NCBI GenBank assembly: GCA_009192285.1
Contig: CM018603.1
Coordinates: forward strand, 6,011,613-6,075,612
Length of the DNA stretch: 64,000 bases
Origin: Morchella semilibera
Lineage: Eukaryota > Ascomycota > Pezizomycetes > Pezizales > Morchellaceae
Direction of reading: 5' to 3'
The position numbers and the translations under genes are program-made. Positions 48,642-61,274 of this stretch are shown piece after piece. The first letter of the stretch is position 1, and the number at the start of each line of letters is the position of its first letter. The notes beneath the pieces were generated by a model. That model ran no database searches and had not been told where the DNA came from. It saw only the letters and a program-made list of their open reading frames with translations.

Positions 48642-49086
48642 TCACAACTCCCGGGAGGTAGAGGCAGTGTCCTTCTTCCCCCCCATAGCCTGGCCAAAAG
48701 CATCGGATACAGTCTGAGCGGCGTTACCCACGGTGTCGGATACGGTCTGGGCCATCCCCTTGCTCTTGTTTGATGCATCATCAGTGCCGGAGCGCATGTT
48801 ATCACCCATCTTCTGGGTGGTTGATTTCTGGGAGCTTTAAAGATGGTTAGCTGTACAACCTTTTCATTATCGGCGACAAAGCACTTACTCAGGCTGGACA
48901 GCTCCTGCGACACGATCTCCCACACCGGTCATTGTGTCCCCGAGCTTTTCGGTGGTGGTCTTCTGAGAGTCAGGCTTGAGCTTGTCGCCAACCTGGTCGC
49001 CGAGTGATTTCCTTCCTAATAAGAGGCCGTTATTAGGTACGGCGTTCCCATTAAAAGTTGGGGGGCTACAAACCAAGATCAGACAT
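48642..49086 (-). CDS. hsp9: Hsp9/Hsp12 (WH11-family) stress protein
   Basis: Small hydrophilic heat-shock protein that binds and protects membranes in stress and stationary phase. Exons 49086-49074, 48889-49015 and 48642-48834 on the minus strand give 110 residues. The N-terminus MSDLGRKSLGDQVGDKLKP is the family hallmark and is made only by splicing the 13-base first exon. Two copies of a PDSQKTTTEKLGDTM / SQKSTTQKMGDNM unit follow, then an amphipathic Ala/Ser/Gly-rich tail (QTVSDTVGNAAQTVSDAFGQ). No Cys or Trp. Upstream lie two perfect TGACGTCA boxes and AGGGG boxes (listed separately), fitting stress control. Confidence 0.93.
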
Positions 49087-49421
49087 GTTGATTGATAGTG
49101 TAGAAGTGATTTGAATTAAAAATGGTTTAAGTGATGTGAAGATGTGATTTCTTGAATGCTTTGAGGTGATGGATGTTAATTTCACAGCTCAAAGACCTCG
49201 TCTTATATCCATTCCAAAAAGCCGTAGTCAATGAATACGTCAGAATTTGTTCACTACTACATGTATGTACCTACAGTGTACCTACACCCAGAAAACTTCA
49301 CGAAGGTGTTTTCTTGGTGGTTGTATCGATTGTGGGCTACGACGTGATGATTACGTAGTTCTGGGTGTTCGTCCACCTAACCCTTCTTTCCCCAGATATG
49401 AGCCCTTAGCAGATAACCGAG

Positions 49422-49508
49422 TGACGTCAAATACGCTATATCCAGGAATAATTGACGCCCAGAGTCACTTGGGACCTAAAAAAAATCTCTAGTGTAGATC
49501 TGACGTCA
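49422..49508. promoter_or_regulatory. Two CRE (TGACGTCA) sites upstream of hsp9
   Basis: Perfect TGACGTCA palindromes at 49422-49429 and 49501-49508, i.e. about 340 and 420 bases before the hsp9 start. This is the binding site of Atf1/AtfA-type bZIP proteins, which control hsp9 in fission yeast. AGGGG/CCCCT stress elements follow at 49540-49544, 49588-49592 and 49679-49683. No other annotated gene lies nearby on the right. Confidence 0.6.
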
Positions 49509-52500
49509 TTAATCTACGGAAAATAAGATCCGGTACCTAAGGGGCGTGGTCCCTGTCAAATAAAGCTGTCAAAAAGGGTTCTTTTAAAGGGGAAATGTGC
49601 TCCAATAGGGCTTTTGAGGGTTCGGGGGTTAGGGCTGAGGTCCCTGACAGCTCAGCCCTCAAACCAACAATAACGACGCCCCTTATGGCTGGCTAGGTTA
49701 ACTCCGTGTCGGCACAACCTGCACCGGGCGGTGACATGTCGGGCCGAGCAAAGAACAGACGTGGTCATATATGGTATGGGCAGACATGGTGTAACCATAC
49801 CGTAATAATTTATTTGACTAATTGTTTGAAATTGCAGCAAACTCGCTAATGTGTTCCTTTAGTAGAAAGCGTTCGTTTGCCGGTCTGGCATCGATAATAA
49901 TCTCGAGCTGCTGCTATTGCTGTCACCAGGAGGAGACACCGGACAACCGAAAGCTTGCGGGCACAGAGCTTATGTAGCAGTGGAATCTGAGACTTTTGCC
50001 CCCGTGAGTGACACTGGGTGATCCGTGATGTTGGCCGGAACAAGACAGGCCCACTGACAGTTTATTAGAGGAAAGCCAAAGGAAACCTCACACCAGCTGT
50101 GTGTATGAAAATAGCCATTACAGTGGTCCTTGCACATTTAATCCTTGGGGTAATATGCATAATCCGAACTCCCTGAAAAAAAAAAAAAAAAAAACCCAAA
50201 GGCATCCCCCCAAATCTATATTTCAAAACCCATCCTCTTGGGTTCCAGAACGGCAAAATTCCCAATCCCGATTCTCGGCACTTTACCGGATATGCCGGAT
50301 TCATCATCGAACAAAGAAGTATCTACCCGTTTCGTCCCACCATTTACATGTAATTGATATTTAAATTAAATATAGTATTTTTTTTTTCCCCCTGGAAATT
50401 GGACCCTCGGGCTCTGAAGCAGATCGTATGATATTTATTAAACTTGGATTCTTCTCAAGAAACTCCGGAATAATTATCAATAATTTGGAATTAAGAGCAC
50501 GTGGCCTTCAATTAGGTACTAGGTTTCAGCGCTTCAATTTCCAAAAGTCCTTTATCATGGTTGGCCAAATGCCTTTCCCCGAATGGCAGATAGATATGAA
50601 TAATGCCAAATTTGGCGCTTTCTTGAACAGGTTTTTGAACAGGTTTTTACACCAATTCGGATCTTTTGGGCACCAGAAGAGGTGAGATCTTACATTCAGA
50701 ATCTTATTGGGAGCTCGGATGGAGGCGAGCTTTAGGAAGTCTTACTTACTGTGGTCAGGAGGACTCGAGTTCAGTAAACGTCTAGGATCAATAAAGTGTG
50801 GGAATAATCAATTTGAACCACAAAGATAGGCTGGGTATGGAGGGCAAACCCTATCATACTTCAATGAAGAAACATCACCATAAGGCGTTTCCCGTGCTCA
50901 TGGCGATCTTCGGTCCTGTTGCCATGCAGAAGACTTCACTGTCGGCAAATTTCCGAGGGTTTGGCTTTACGCCGGTAAATCGTATTTCATAGTCTTACTC
51001 CAGCATATCTTCTTTTTGTCGCTTGCGACAAGAAACGTGCTTCAGGAGGCTACCTACTTGCATGAGTCTGCAACAAAAAAATGTCTTTTTGTTGCTTTTC
51101 CTTTCCTTGTTCGACATCTCCTATTGTCCACTCGATGTCCACTACCGAGACGACGTGGGGGATTGGGAGAGCTCTAAAAGTTTTGCCAGACCATGCGGTA
51201 TCACATTGAAAATCTCAACCATTCGGCTCTCGCCGCCAGAAACAATTCTTTCCTCTGAATTGTAAGTATGCTTCATTATTCCGAAATCTCACCGTTAGGC
51301 CGAGGCCTAGACAAATGTTTCAATTCTCGGGCCAGGGTATGTAAGACGTCTTGGAAACATCATTACCCAGCAAATGGACACGTATCTAGTTATTTTCATT
51401 CCCGTTACTGATTTCTCTCCTTGACGAAAATGGCTCTGTCAGAGAGGGTAATTGAGAATATGGGGAGGACAACGAGAAACGATTCTTGGAAGTTTCCTTT
51501 CCAAGAGAATCGATCCCATGTAGGATACATGTATTTGTCGAACAGGGTTTATCTAGTTGAAAATCAATTCTAAACAGCTTAAAAATACTCGCGCGCAGGG
51601 GTGGAATAGCTCAATCAAATATCACTTCTAGATACATGTAATCTGGGTGGATATGGATCATATGGTAAATACCCTGTCCGTCGTATTCCCCGGTCAAATG
51701 AGTTGGGCACCGGGGAAAAGGAAGCTTCTTTACTGCCAGCTGCACGTGTCTACTAGACCTTGGAATATTCCAACCAAGGTCTGCTAAAATAGTTTAGGTT
51801 TTCCAAGATCGATGGAGTAATTATTCCAGGAACAGACCAACACACCACGACTCTCTCTCTCGTTTGCGGTTCCTGATGTCAAGAAGCTATCTCATTGGAT
51901 CCCTTTGTAGTCCCTTTGGGTTCATAAGCATACAAAAACGAGTGTTTAAGATGATGATCTACAACCCTGTCCCAGATGATGAGGCTTTATTTTTGTTGGA
52001 GGCTTGAAGTTGAAGTCCCCGTCCAGTGAAGGTTTAGTGTTTGTCCCTGTGATGTGATGTTTACTAAGGCATGCAGACAGGCGTCATAAGGTGTCAAGTT
52101 TTTGAGGAGACTTTTTTAGGTGTCGGAGATCGTTGGTTCGCAGGATTTATGAGGGCTATTAGTTCAGAATGGACCTGTGGCGAGTCGATTACTGGGCGAG
52201 GTCTCGATCTTGTTCGGTTTTCTTCCCTCCGCTAACAAGGGACCACCGCTCGGGGCCTTTAACAAAAGGAAAGAAAAAAAAGATGAGACTGCATCCGCCA
52301 CACTCTTGACACGCTGAGGAACCCCGCCAACCGATTCATCGGAATATGACTGAGCTGCGGTTATGTTTGAGGTGGAAAGAAATATTTGGGGTCGTTCGGG
52401 GTGCACGAAAGGAGATGGCCTTCAACGCTGGAGAGGAGATTTCAGAAGACAGGTACAGCTCCCAACGTGATAGGTGTCGCGTGTACATACATGTTAACCT

Positions 52501-53575
52501 ACATATATCCTCGACACACGCACACACATATGTATACTCTACATATACATAGACTCGAACAGGCATATGTAGGTACATACATGATAAAAATTACGCCGCG
52601 GACATCTATCACTCAACCATCACAACTATCCATCACCAACTACCTGTGTGGGAACAACAACAAGAACCAAGTATCCCACACTCAAATTCACCCGGAAACA
52701 AAGAGGGACCAGACTACCGGTGTCATTACTTAGTTTTAGCTTGGGTTCATTAGTGAGCCCTTATGATTGATAACGTGAACGATGGAAGAAGTGGGATGAG
52801 GAAGGGGAAATGCCCTCGTAATTTGCCCAGCTCTCAGGACAGAATTTGCCGTGAAACTGCCTGGCTGCAGGCGGGGCCACCCTACCAAATCCCCGGTTGC
52901 GATTGGCTTCAATTGGCAGGTGTTCGCATTTAAATGTTGCCCTCGCACAACCGTGCCACTTTCGGAATAGCGCCTGCAGCTGGAACATCGTTGGTCTTCT
53001 CGCGATGCATCCTGTTGGCGAGGTTTTCATTGTTAGCTATGACATTCTCTATATTTTATTTTTATTTTCTTATATTTTATTTTTTGCATTTGTATTTGTT
53101 CACCTTGTTTTGTTTTATTTTGATTTTATTATTATTTGCTCAATTGCATCCCAACGAGCGTGAATCAGGAGACGACGGCCTCAAATGGAGATAGAAACAC
53201 CGCACTTGTTTACTGAGGCGCTGCTTGCTTGCTGCGGTGAACGATTATGTAGGACGCAGGGGAGAGCAGGTATTGTATTGCAATTTGGCTTGCGTGCTCT
53301 CTGATAGTTATTGATGAGAGATCGAGGCACCAGCTTTTCGAAGTCAGCACCGAAACAGAAACGTAACAGAGACAGGAGCAAAGACACCGAGCGCTGGCTG
53401 GTCCCACTTCGTTCGATTGATCACACTACCCCAGCCCAGGTACGTATGTTCACGGACTTTTGTTAATGCTGGCTACTTTTCTTGTCTTGGTATGGTGTTG
53501 TTTTGCGCTTTGCTTTGCACTTGGATTCAACAGCAACTCATCTTCTTTGTTTTTTCCCCATCTGTAACTGCAGCT

Positions 53576-53577
<2 letters not shown>

Positions 53578-53622
<45 letters not shown>
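53578..53622. repeat. Poly-T run of 45
   Basis: Forty-five T in a row, about 285 bases before the Zn2Cys6 start codon. Such dA:dT tracts exclude nucleosomes in fungal promoters, but the length here is extreme. Confidence 0.9.
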
Positions 53623-53906
53623 CTTTCAACAGGCTTCCCCACTCTGTTTACAGAGGTTGTGATATTCTCCTGTGGTTTGAAAATATTCTCCTGATCCTTT
53701 TTACGTTACATTGGTTTATATATATATATATATATTTTTGCATTTCAGTACTTTTTTATTTCAGTCCTTTGGTGTTAGAAATCCCTAGCCCTTTGTTTCT
53801 TTCATTCGTTCTGCAGTGTTCTAGTTGCTTAACAAACTTCAGTGCGTCAAAAAAAAAAAAAGCCCTCGAATAATAATACGAAAGCTCAAACTGTACCTGT
53901 ATTATT

Positions 53907-55834
53907 ATGCAGGCTAAGTTTGAGTTGCACGATCAAGAGGATCAACTTGCTCGAATTATCAACCACCCCCAGCAACATTACCACCACGTTCAACGTACTA
54001 CTACTGAGGAACACCACCAAGAAGAGCCGGGGCAAAGTCCGTCAGAGGCTAGCCATTCAACATTGGGCACACAAGAAATTCGTTATCAGATAGCCTCATC
54101 TGCTGCACCACTACCACTACCAGTACCAAATCCAAAATCAGTATCACTCTCAAAACTGGCAGCACCAGCACCAGTCTCAAAAAAAGAAGCTCCCTCAGGT
54201 CCACCACATTCTTTTCTTCATTCTGTATATCCCTCTTCTGGACTAGCAGGGGAACCGGGAATAGTAGCAACATTTGTAGTCCTAGAAGAGCCCCCCTCGC
54301 CCAACCACAAACTAGAATTGTGCAAGGTGAAGATCGAGTCTCACCGTTCTTCTCTTGGCTCAGCACCACTATCCACTCCTTTGTCTCCACACCATTGCTC
54401 ATCCCAGCAGGCTACTGAGAGCATCCCGCATATCCCACATCCATCTTTAAGTACTTCAACTCCCCAACCTCCCAATCCTGGGTCTACTGGATCTGCTGCC
54501 TGGCGCCGTCGTCTGTCCAAAACACGCTCTCTTACGACAATGACTGCTTCAGTAAAACGCTCGCTTTCCACCCCTAACGTGCAGCAGGCTGCTGCCATGG
54601 CCGCTGAGGGGCCCTCTTCCACTTCTGGCTTGCCCTATTCGACAGGCAAAGGTCGAAATAAACTCGGTTACCATCGAACTTCCGTTGCATGTGGTATGTT
54701 CTGTAAAGAAAGAAAAAAAAAAAAAAAAAGAAGCTCTGCCTCGCCGGCCGTTCAAATACTGCTACTCAACAACTCAATTGCTAACGATTGTGCATCTGGG
54801 TGGTTCAGGTCACTGTAGGCGTCGGAAAATTCGCTGTTTACTGGCAAAGGATGACCTGCATGGACGCTGCTCCAACTGCATTCGTTTGAAGAAAGAGGTG
54901 TAACTTTTATCCGGTGGAGAACACAGATCGACGACCACGATCAATGTCAAAGCCAGACATTAATAGTCAAGACTCGGGGCTCATCCGGCTCGTCTCCTTC
55001 TCCTGGGTTTGGGCCAGGCCAATTATCTGGAGACGCCAACGGTTACCCAGTCTCTGTTCCTGTCACTTCCAACTTGGGGAGCGGACTTTGAGTTTGGGCC
55101 CGGTGCTTTTGAACACCAGCTTTTACAAAACGGCATTTCTAGACCAGGGCGTATTATGGGGCTCTCTCAGTCAGCTTCAGTCTCTCGCAGGCCCAGCATG
55201 GCACAAATGCACACACCAGCAACCGTGAAGGTAGAGCCAGGGTATTCAGATTTGGTACCACGCTGGGAACTGCCATCTCAACCTGAATCGTCTGCCGACT
55301 TTTCTTCCCGAGCTCCGCTAGAAGATCCCTCTTTGTCGTCGGTAATTTGGAGGGCAACGTCAGGCCCAATGACTGGGAACAATTTTTCTCAACAAAATAT
55401 CAGTAACACATCACTTCCTACTGATTCGATAGAGAATTTTGAGGAGGGTATTTGGACTTCTCAGGCCCCGTCCAGAATGGGTTCAATTGACCAGGGCATG
55501 AACCTACAATTCAGCTATCAATCCGCTTATTCCTCAGATCCCGATCTGGGTATACCTGAAATGTATTCCGCCAGTGCATCTACGGCCTCTCTTACCGGCA
55601 TCAATTTCTGGGTCTTCGCACTATGGAGACCACCAGTTTTATTCGACTCAGTGGCCAGAGCATGGGGCAGTTGGTAACGGGTGTGATATGGAAGGCATGC
55701 GGTTGGATTCAGATACATTTGACCAAGCGTCATTTGCGGATGAGGAGTCCTATATTGGTGTTGTAGAAGGAGGTTCTCCGTATTACCCCTCCCCGCTTCA
55801 GAGCACAGCTCCTGTCTCAATGTCACAGAGATGA
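53907..55834 (+). CDS. Zn2Cys6 transcription factor (four apparent +1 frameshifts)
   Basis: Fungal binuclear-cluster DNA-binding regulator. Exon 1 53907-54693, intron 54694-54808, exon 2 54809-55834. The N-terminal 260 residues are disordered (Pro, Ser, Gln, His). The cluster begins GYHRTSVACGHCRRRKIRC at the splice junction and runs CX2CX6CX10CX2CX6C, followed by NFYPVE. The last cysteine falls one base out of frame: an extra G in 54897-54898. Coherent sequence then changes frame by +1 at GGGG 54976-54979, at GGGG 55076-55079 and near 55604-55612, ending SMSQR at 55834. Between the breaks it is uninterrupted (SSGSSPSPGFGPG, ADFEFGPGAFEH, GSSHYGDHQFYS). A start further upstream is possible, since CAG after the ATG could be an acceptor. 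Function unknown. Confidence 0.8.
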
Positions 55835-58800
55835 ATACGCTCCTCAAAAAATCAAAAACAGGAAGTTCGTATGCCTTTGACGCTTGACGGATTTCTTTTG
55901 CGGTCGGGATGTCTTATGTACGATTTCAAGGCTGCAACAAATACCCAAGCCTTTTTTTTTTCTCTCGAGTTCCGGCAACAATGTTCCTCTGGATGGACGT
56001 CATATTCAATACCCGCTCCTCATTTTATTTCCTTCGAAAAAATAAGAACACGTGTGGTAACAGGGTCTGTTTTCCTTATTTTGGGGTCATTTTCACCATC
56101 ATCGTCACCATCATCGTCATTATCGTCATTTTTTTCATATCGGTACAAGGTCTCGGTTCAGGCAAGGCGATTAGTTTCATGGTTCTTCTGTTTCGTACTT
56201 TTCCTATCTTCTGACCCATCGATCTGTTAAGGTGATGTGGGAGGAACAAAAATTAAGACTACTCGTCGCAGCGCGTGGGGAGAGAGGCATTTACAGGTGT
56301 TTGGATTTTCGCCTTCCTATCTCCTCTGTATGATAAGCAGGCTAGACACGGCGTTTTTTCTCTTTTTGCTTTGCTTTGCTTTCCTTTTAGGGTTGTCAAA
56401 TATACTCTGGTTGAAGTTCAAGACCTTATGATACACTCACTGGTCACGGGAAAACCAGTTAAGATGAGATATCACTAGAAATGACACTCTAGGGATAAAA
56501 GTTCGAGACTTCTCAAAAATTTTTTACTGTACTTTAAAATCTCGGCGTTTGGCTCTTTGTCTTTTCCCTTTTCCCTTTTCCTTTTTTCCTTTTTCCTTTT
56601 TCCTTTTTCCTTTTCCTTTTCTTTGAAAGGGGTCTCTTTCTTGTGATGCATTGTGTACAAAATAATCGAAACGCAGTAGAATAATTTACCAAGCCATGTC
56701 TTTAGCGAATGAAAACCACGCATACTGATGCCCATATTGCAATTACAGGGGGAATAATGTCTATATCGATTGCCAGCAAAATTATAACCATGTCGTTTCA
56801 CAGACGGATATGTTTTGGGCGGTGGCCTCCTGCTAATAGTTACATGCTCTATTTCAGTAGATAATTGGCAAGGGTCTGTCATCATAGAAATAGCTTCCAC
56901 CAGCCTCCTTATCTCTCCAGGCTACAGTATCTCCCAGGTCCTCCAAAAGCAGAAATAGAAGTGAGCTTCCTGGGATATGATTCGCAGCACTCGCACCGAT
57001 AGGAAGAAACGGCCTACGATTCTCAGCTCTGTCGAAGATACTGGCACCGATACAACAACGCATATCTCTGCATACACACATATACGATAGGGAAACCTTT
57101 CCTCGAGTCATTTTTTTGTTGTGCTCGGTACTGTCCGTCAGCGATACAAAAATTTAAAAATGAAACTGTTCCCGGTTTTCCCGTGCTCGTGCTCAAGTTA
57201 TTTCCTCTTTCCTCCATTACTTCTTTCCCCTGCGAGATGTTTCTATCACCCATCCGAGCTTTCATTTTGATTCCATTCCTATCTGTCAAGATTTGTCTTA
57301 CACCATGGTTCATCCAGGTTCAACAAACAACGCGAATCGTTACCGGGGGGCGCCGTTTCAGTATCGATAGTATTGAACCAGATGGAGACATACCCGGATA
57401 TTTTTGGTTATCTTCGTGAATTTATTAAAGGCGGGCGACTTCCTTTCCCTTAAGTATTTCTCTCCCACTCTTTCATTTGCCGACCTTCGATCTCAGGTAC
57501 GTTGCAATGAAGTATTCCTCCCTCCTGCGCAGTCAGTCACTGCAGACGGTGCCCCATCGCAACCCACATCAAGCGACCTTTTTATATGCTTATTTCGGTG
57601 CCTGCAGCGATCCGTCCTGTACCTACCAGGTCCCTCACGATGCATCACCAATGAGTGGGAATTATTTATTTAGGGATTTCGGTCACTAGCTAATCGAGCT
57701 TTCCAGCATTTCATGTTTTCTCTGCAAACATTTACCAACACTAAAATCAAAGCTGATGACATGGTACCCTGACAAACAAGTACATATCCCGGACTCGAGG
57801 CCGGAGTAATTGCCCGAAGTTCCCCACATCACTATTATTTATTAACAAAGGTTTCTCACCGTCAACCAAGCGCCTGAACGTCGTCTTACTGACCGCGGGG
57901 TATTTCTAACCCCCCCCCCCCCCGAGTCATCGGATATGGGGCTTGGGCATTCCGGGAAAATTTCGCGCCACCCTGGCGAAATCCGGCCGCTCCGAACATT
58001 TACGAAGACCTTGGGCTCACTGTCGACGACGTTAATCCCGAGAGAGGAGTATGCTGACAATGGTTAGTACTGCTTTCTCACTCGGCGGGGCTTCTTCGGA
58101 GGAACTCGGAATGTCAATGGCGTTCCTAAACCTTCACTTTCACGTGAAGTCTCAAAATATATTCCCCGAGAACAGATTTCATGGGGGTCACTTTGGATAG
58201 CGATAGAAAGAAATCCCTTCGAAACATTTTCAGGGTCCTTAGGTTGCTGCCAGGGTTCATTTTCCCATTCTCCCCCTCCAATATGATTGCCAGGAACACA
58301 CGATGTACTCATCATCACTGCTTTTCTTGATCGAATTTCTTTGTGATTTCATTTTATGGTTCCTCGCAGCTGGACAGACTCGGCCGTCGAAACGCCTCCA
58401 CCTTTCTTTCTTTCGCCTAGGGACCGGACAACGACGCGGGGTGGGGTGGTTGAAATACCCCCACGAAATTAAGGCGGTGGATTTTCAACAAGGGACGGTT
58501 AAAGTAGACCTCAGTTCCGTTGGAAATGTGGCGAATCGTTGAGCTTCCTTTACCGATCGCGTGGGGGGCTTCCGGGGGCGGAGCTACACAACGACGTGGT
58601 GTTGTTGGGGGAGAGAAAAAGAACCCCAAAGGGAAAAGAACACCATAACGGAAGGCGCCGATGTCATGTCTTGTGAATACTCACCAGAACATCTCAACTC
58701 TGAAAACAGAAACCTTAAAGACTCGCGGCTCTGTAGAAGGCGGATCTACCATGCCATTATTCGGTGCCGCTATTAGCGACGTTTTTCAATGGGTCAAAAC

Positions 58801-59270
58801 TAACCCCGTTGGCAATGGATTGTTTGGTGCTCAGCTATCGAAACGCTGGGCGAGGTCCTAATTATGGACATTTGAGGAATAAGAGCTGCACGAAATATTC
58901 CATTGGGGGAGGGGTCGGCCTCGAATGTGCGGCGGACAAGGGGAAGAGCGTAGATTGTAGCTGGCGTTTTATCTTTGATAATGAGGGAAAGGAGGGGGGG
59001 AACTCCTAGGGCTGGTTGAAATATTGAATCTCTATCGTATAGCAAGAGCGTGCCATAGAGTTCGCACCCGTACTCGCACTACTTAGTGCAGCCTGTAGAA
59101 AAGAGTGGTGATGGTGGTGGTGATCAAGTGTGGCTAGCCGATTAACTGTCGTGTCGGTTAAGTGTGTTGCTTTTCAGATGTAGCAATCCATCCATAGTGA
59201 AAAAAAAAAAAAAAAAAAAACAATACAAAATAAATAAAAAATAACAGTGCTTTTTGTGCTCTTATTAGTC

Positions 59271-59302
<32 letters not shown>

Positions 59303-61274
59303 ATTTTTTATTTTATGACCCCCTCAGTCCAGAAACGAGAAGTGAGTGAGTGTGAGTGAGAACTATGCCTGGGGAGGGGAAGCCCACTGTCCGGTAGCTG
59401 GCCTTTCTCCCTCCATCACCAGCTAGAGCTCATCTTTTTTTTTTTTTCTTTCTTGTTTTTAAACAGGTCAGATACAACAAATCCAAACACAGTTAATTGA
59501 GTCCCGGTTCCAACTTATTTGAATTCTGGTTGTCTTTTGACATGGGCGTCTATAACCTTTGACGATTTGATATTACTCTATCTATCCAGTGGCTGTCTAT
59601 CTCGACAGCTGCGTAGTCCTTTCGTTCCTTCATCACCCGAAGGAAGAAGCCACAGTAACGCGCTTTGGACCGCCTATTCTCTTATTCAGATCAATCATAC
59701 CATCCCGTTTCATCAAAACATTCGGAAAAGCTGAGAGGAACCTGGTCTTATTTGGTCAGGGAATACACAAAGGAAAAAAAGAGAGAGCGGCCAAAATAAA
59801 TTGTGTGGGACTCTCGAATCTCACTGTTTTTGACAACGGACGGTACATTTACGGAAAGAGGTAAGACAAGCGGGGGTTGTCCTCACCCTCTTCTTTGACC
59901 AGAAACCAACCTGATTCTCTACCTCCAGGCAGACATCATACAGAACCACAAGAGAAGGAGAGAAAAGGACCAGGTCCATCCGTAAGTTGATTCTTCCCTC
60001 TATCCGTTACAATGAAGAATACCGTTCGTTTCCCTACTCTTTCCGACTGTTTGGATGCCCTCCCGTGTACCCTGTCAGAAAGCACTGTTCGGGGGTCTGG
60101 GTTGGTTCGTCCATCATATGTACCGCAGTCAACAGCAGCTGCTTAACATCAGTTATCCACCACATATACGTGCCTCTCTTTGCTCCTTTGGCTACTCTCA
60201 CCTCTTAGCTGTTGCTCCCTTCCTCCCCCTGTAACCCATACTTTCATACCCCCCTCCTCCATCTATCCCCGCTGTCCTTCCCCCCAGATTCCACTCTCAT
60301 ATAGAGCTAGAATCCTTTTTTCCATTTTTATTTCTTGCATTTTCATGTGGAATTGGTGTTTTATACTCGCCTGGCACGCCCCTATATATATAACACACAC
60401 ACCCTTACTTACCTCTCTTATATTTCTTTCGTAGTCACTCGCCAGACTCGATTGAGACAGAGACAGTATGTGACCCCCGCGCTCTACCCCCCTGCAAATT
60501 TGTCATCTATTTACGGTCGCTTATCTCGCGAAAAGTGAACAGACAGTCGCAAGCGACCGAGAAACAATATTAAGAACCAGGTATGCACACCAGCCTATCC
60601 TCGAATTATAATCCCCCCCCCCCATTTCTTTTTATTTTTTTTTCTCTGTGGGTGCGGAGAGTATTGACATCGAGGCCGCAGGCTTGTGTAATACCTAAGA
60701 AAGGAAACAAAATCCAAAATAAACCATCGCCGACGGAGACGAACGTACAGCGGCCGTGCGAAGCCACCGGCGGGGTTTGATATTTGACTGACGTCCACCT
60801 TGTTCATTCGGCTGCCGGGTTCAACTCTGATTGCTTCGGTTGCGCACAGTCGCAGCGCATCTTGCGACTGGACGGCCGGAGAGTGCGCAAGATCACTCAC
60901 ATACTTTTATTTATTGTGCTCGAGTATTAAACAGATCTCGGCGTCGACAGGGAAGAAGCCTCAAGACAGGGTACCGGTCAGGACACTGCTTCTCCATTCG
61001 TCGCTACGATTCCTCCCTCCCCCACCACATTCAACTCTGCGGCCATCCCGCAAAACTCAGCAGCGGTCAGTGTTGGGTTTTCAAGTTCGTGCCACCGGCT
61101 GCAACACACCTTGTTACTTCTACCACCGGATCATCACCACATTATCACTTTTACCCTCCACCACTACACTACCCCTCCAACTCGAGGAAAAAGCAAATAA
61201 TCTCCCAAAAGCAACCGTTTTCTGGGGTGATTCCATCTCCTACATTCATAGACATTAGTCTCGGATGGCTTTCA
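55835..61274. other. 5.4-kb intergenic region, probable long promoter/leader of the AreA gene
   Basis: No supported gene. Repeats: CCTTTTT/CTTTTC tract 56564-56622; C14-like run near 57911-57922; A21 at 59200-59220 facing T28 at 59275-59302. Clustered GATA motifs (CTATCT at 59578-59583 and 59597-59602, with TATC copies nearby) could serve nitrogen autoregulation. Long regulatory upstream regions are common for AreA genes. The open frame before the AreA start (from about 61130) may or may not belong to the protein. Confidence 0.55.

Larger units (their letters stand above)
49087..53906. other. 4.8-kb intergenic region, no supported gene
   Basis: Contains the hsp9 promoter elements, a perfect 9-base hairpin (AGGGCTGAG 49631-49639 with CTCAGCCCT 49651-49659), a few TACATGTA palindromes to 51.6 kb, and 45 consecutive T at 53578-53622 followed by a TA run near 53719-53735 in the promoter of the Zn2Cys6 gene. 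An 85-codon frame at 50428-50685 has no recognisable features and is not called. Confidence 0.6.

Noticed and set aside
50428-50685. 85-codon frame starting MIFIKLGFF
   Set aside because: Good length but no recognised family, no introns and no conserved motif; left uncalled.
56475-57111. Two adjoining minus-strand open frames
   Set aside because: No family recognised and partly generated by a CCTTTTT tract; no supporting splice sites were found.
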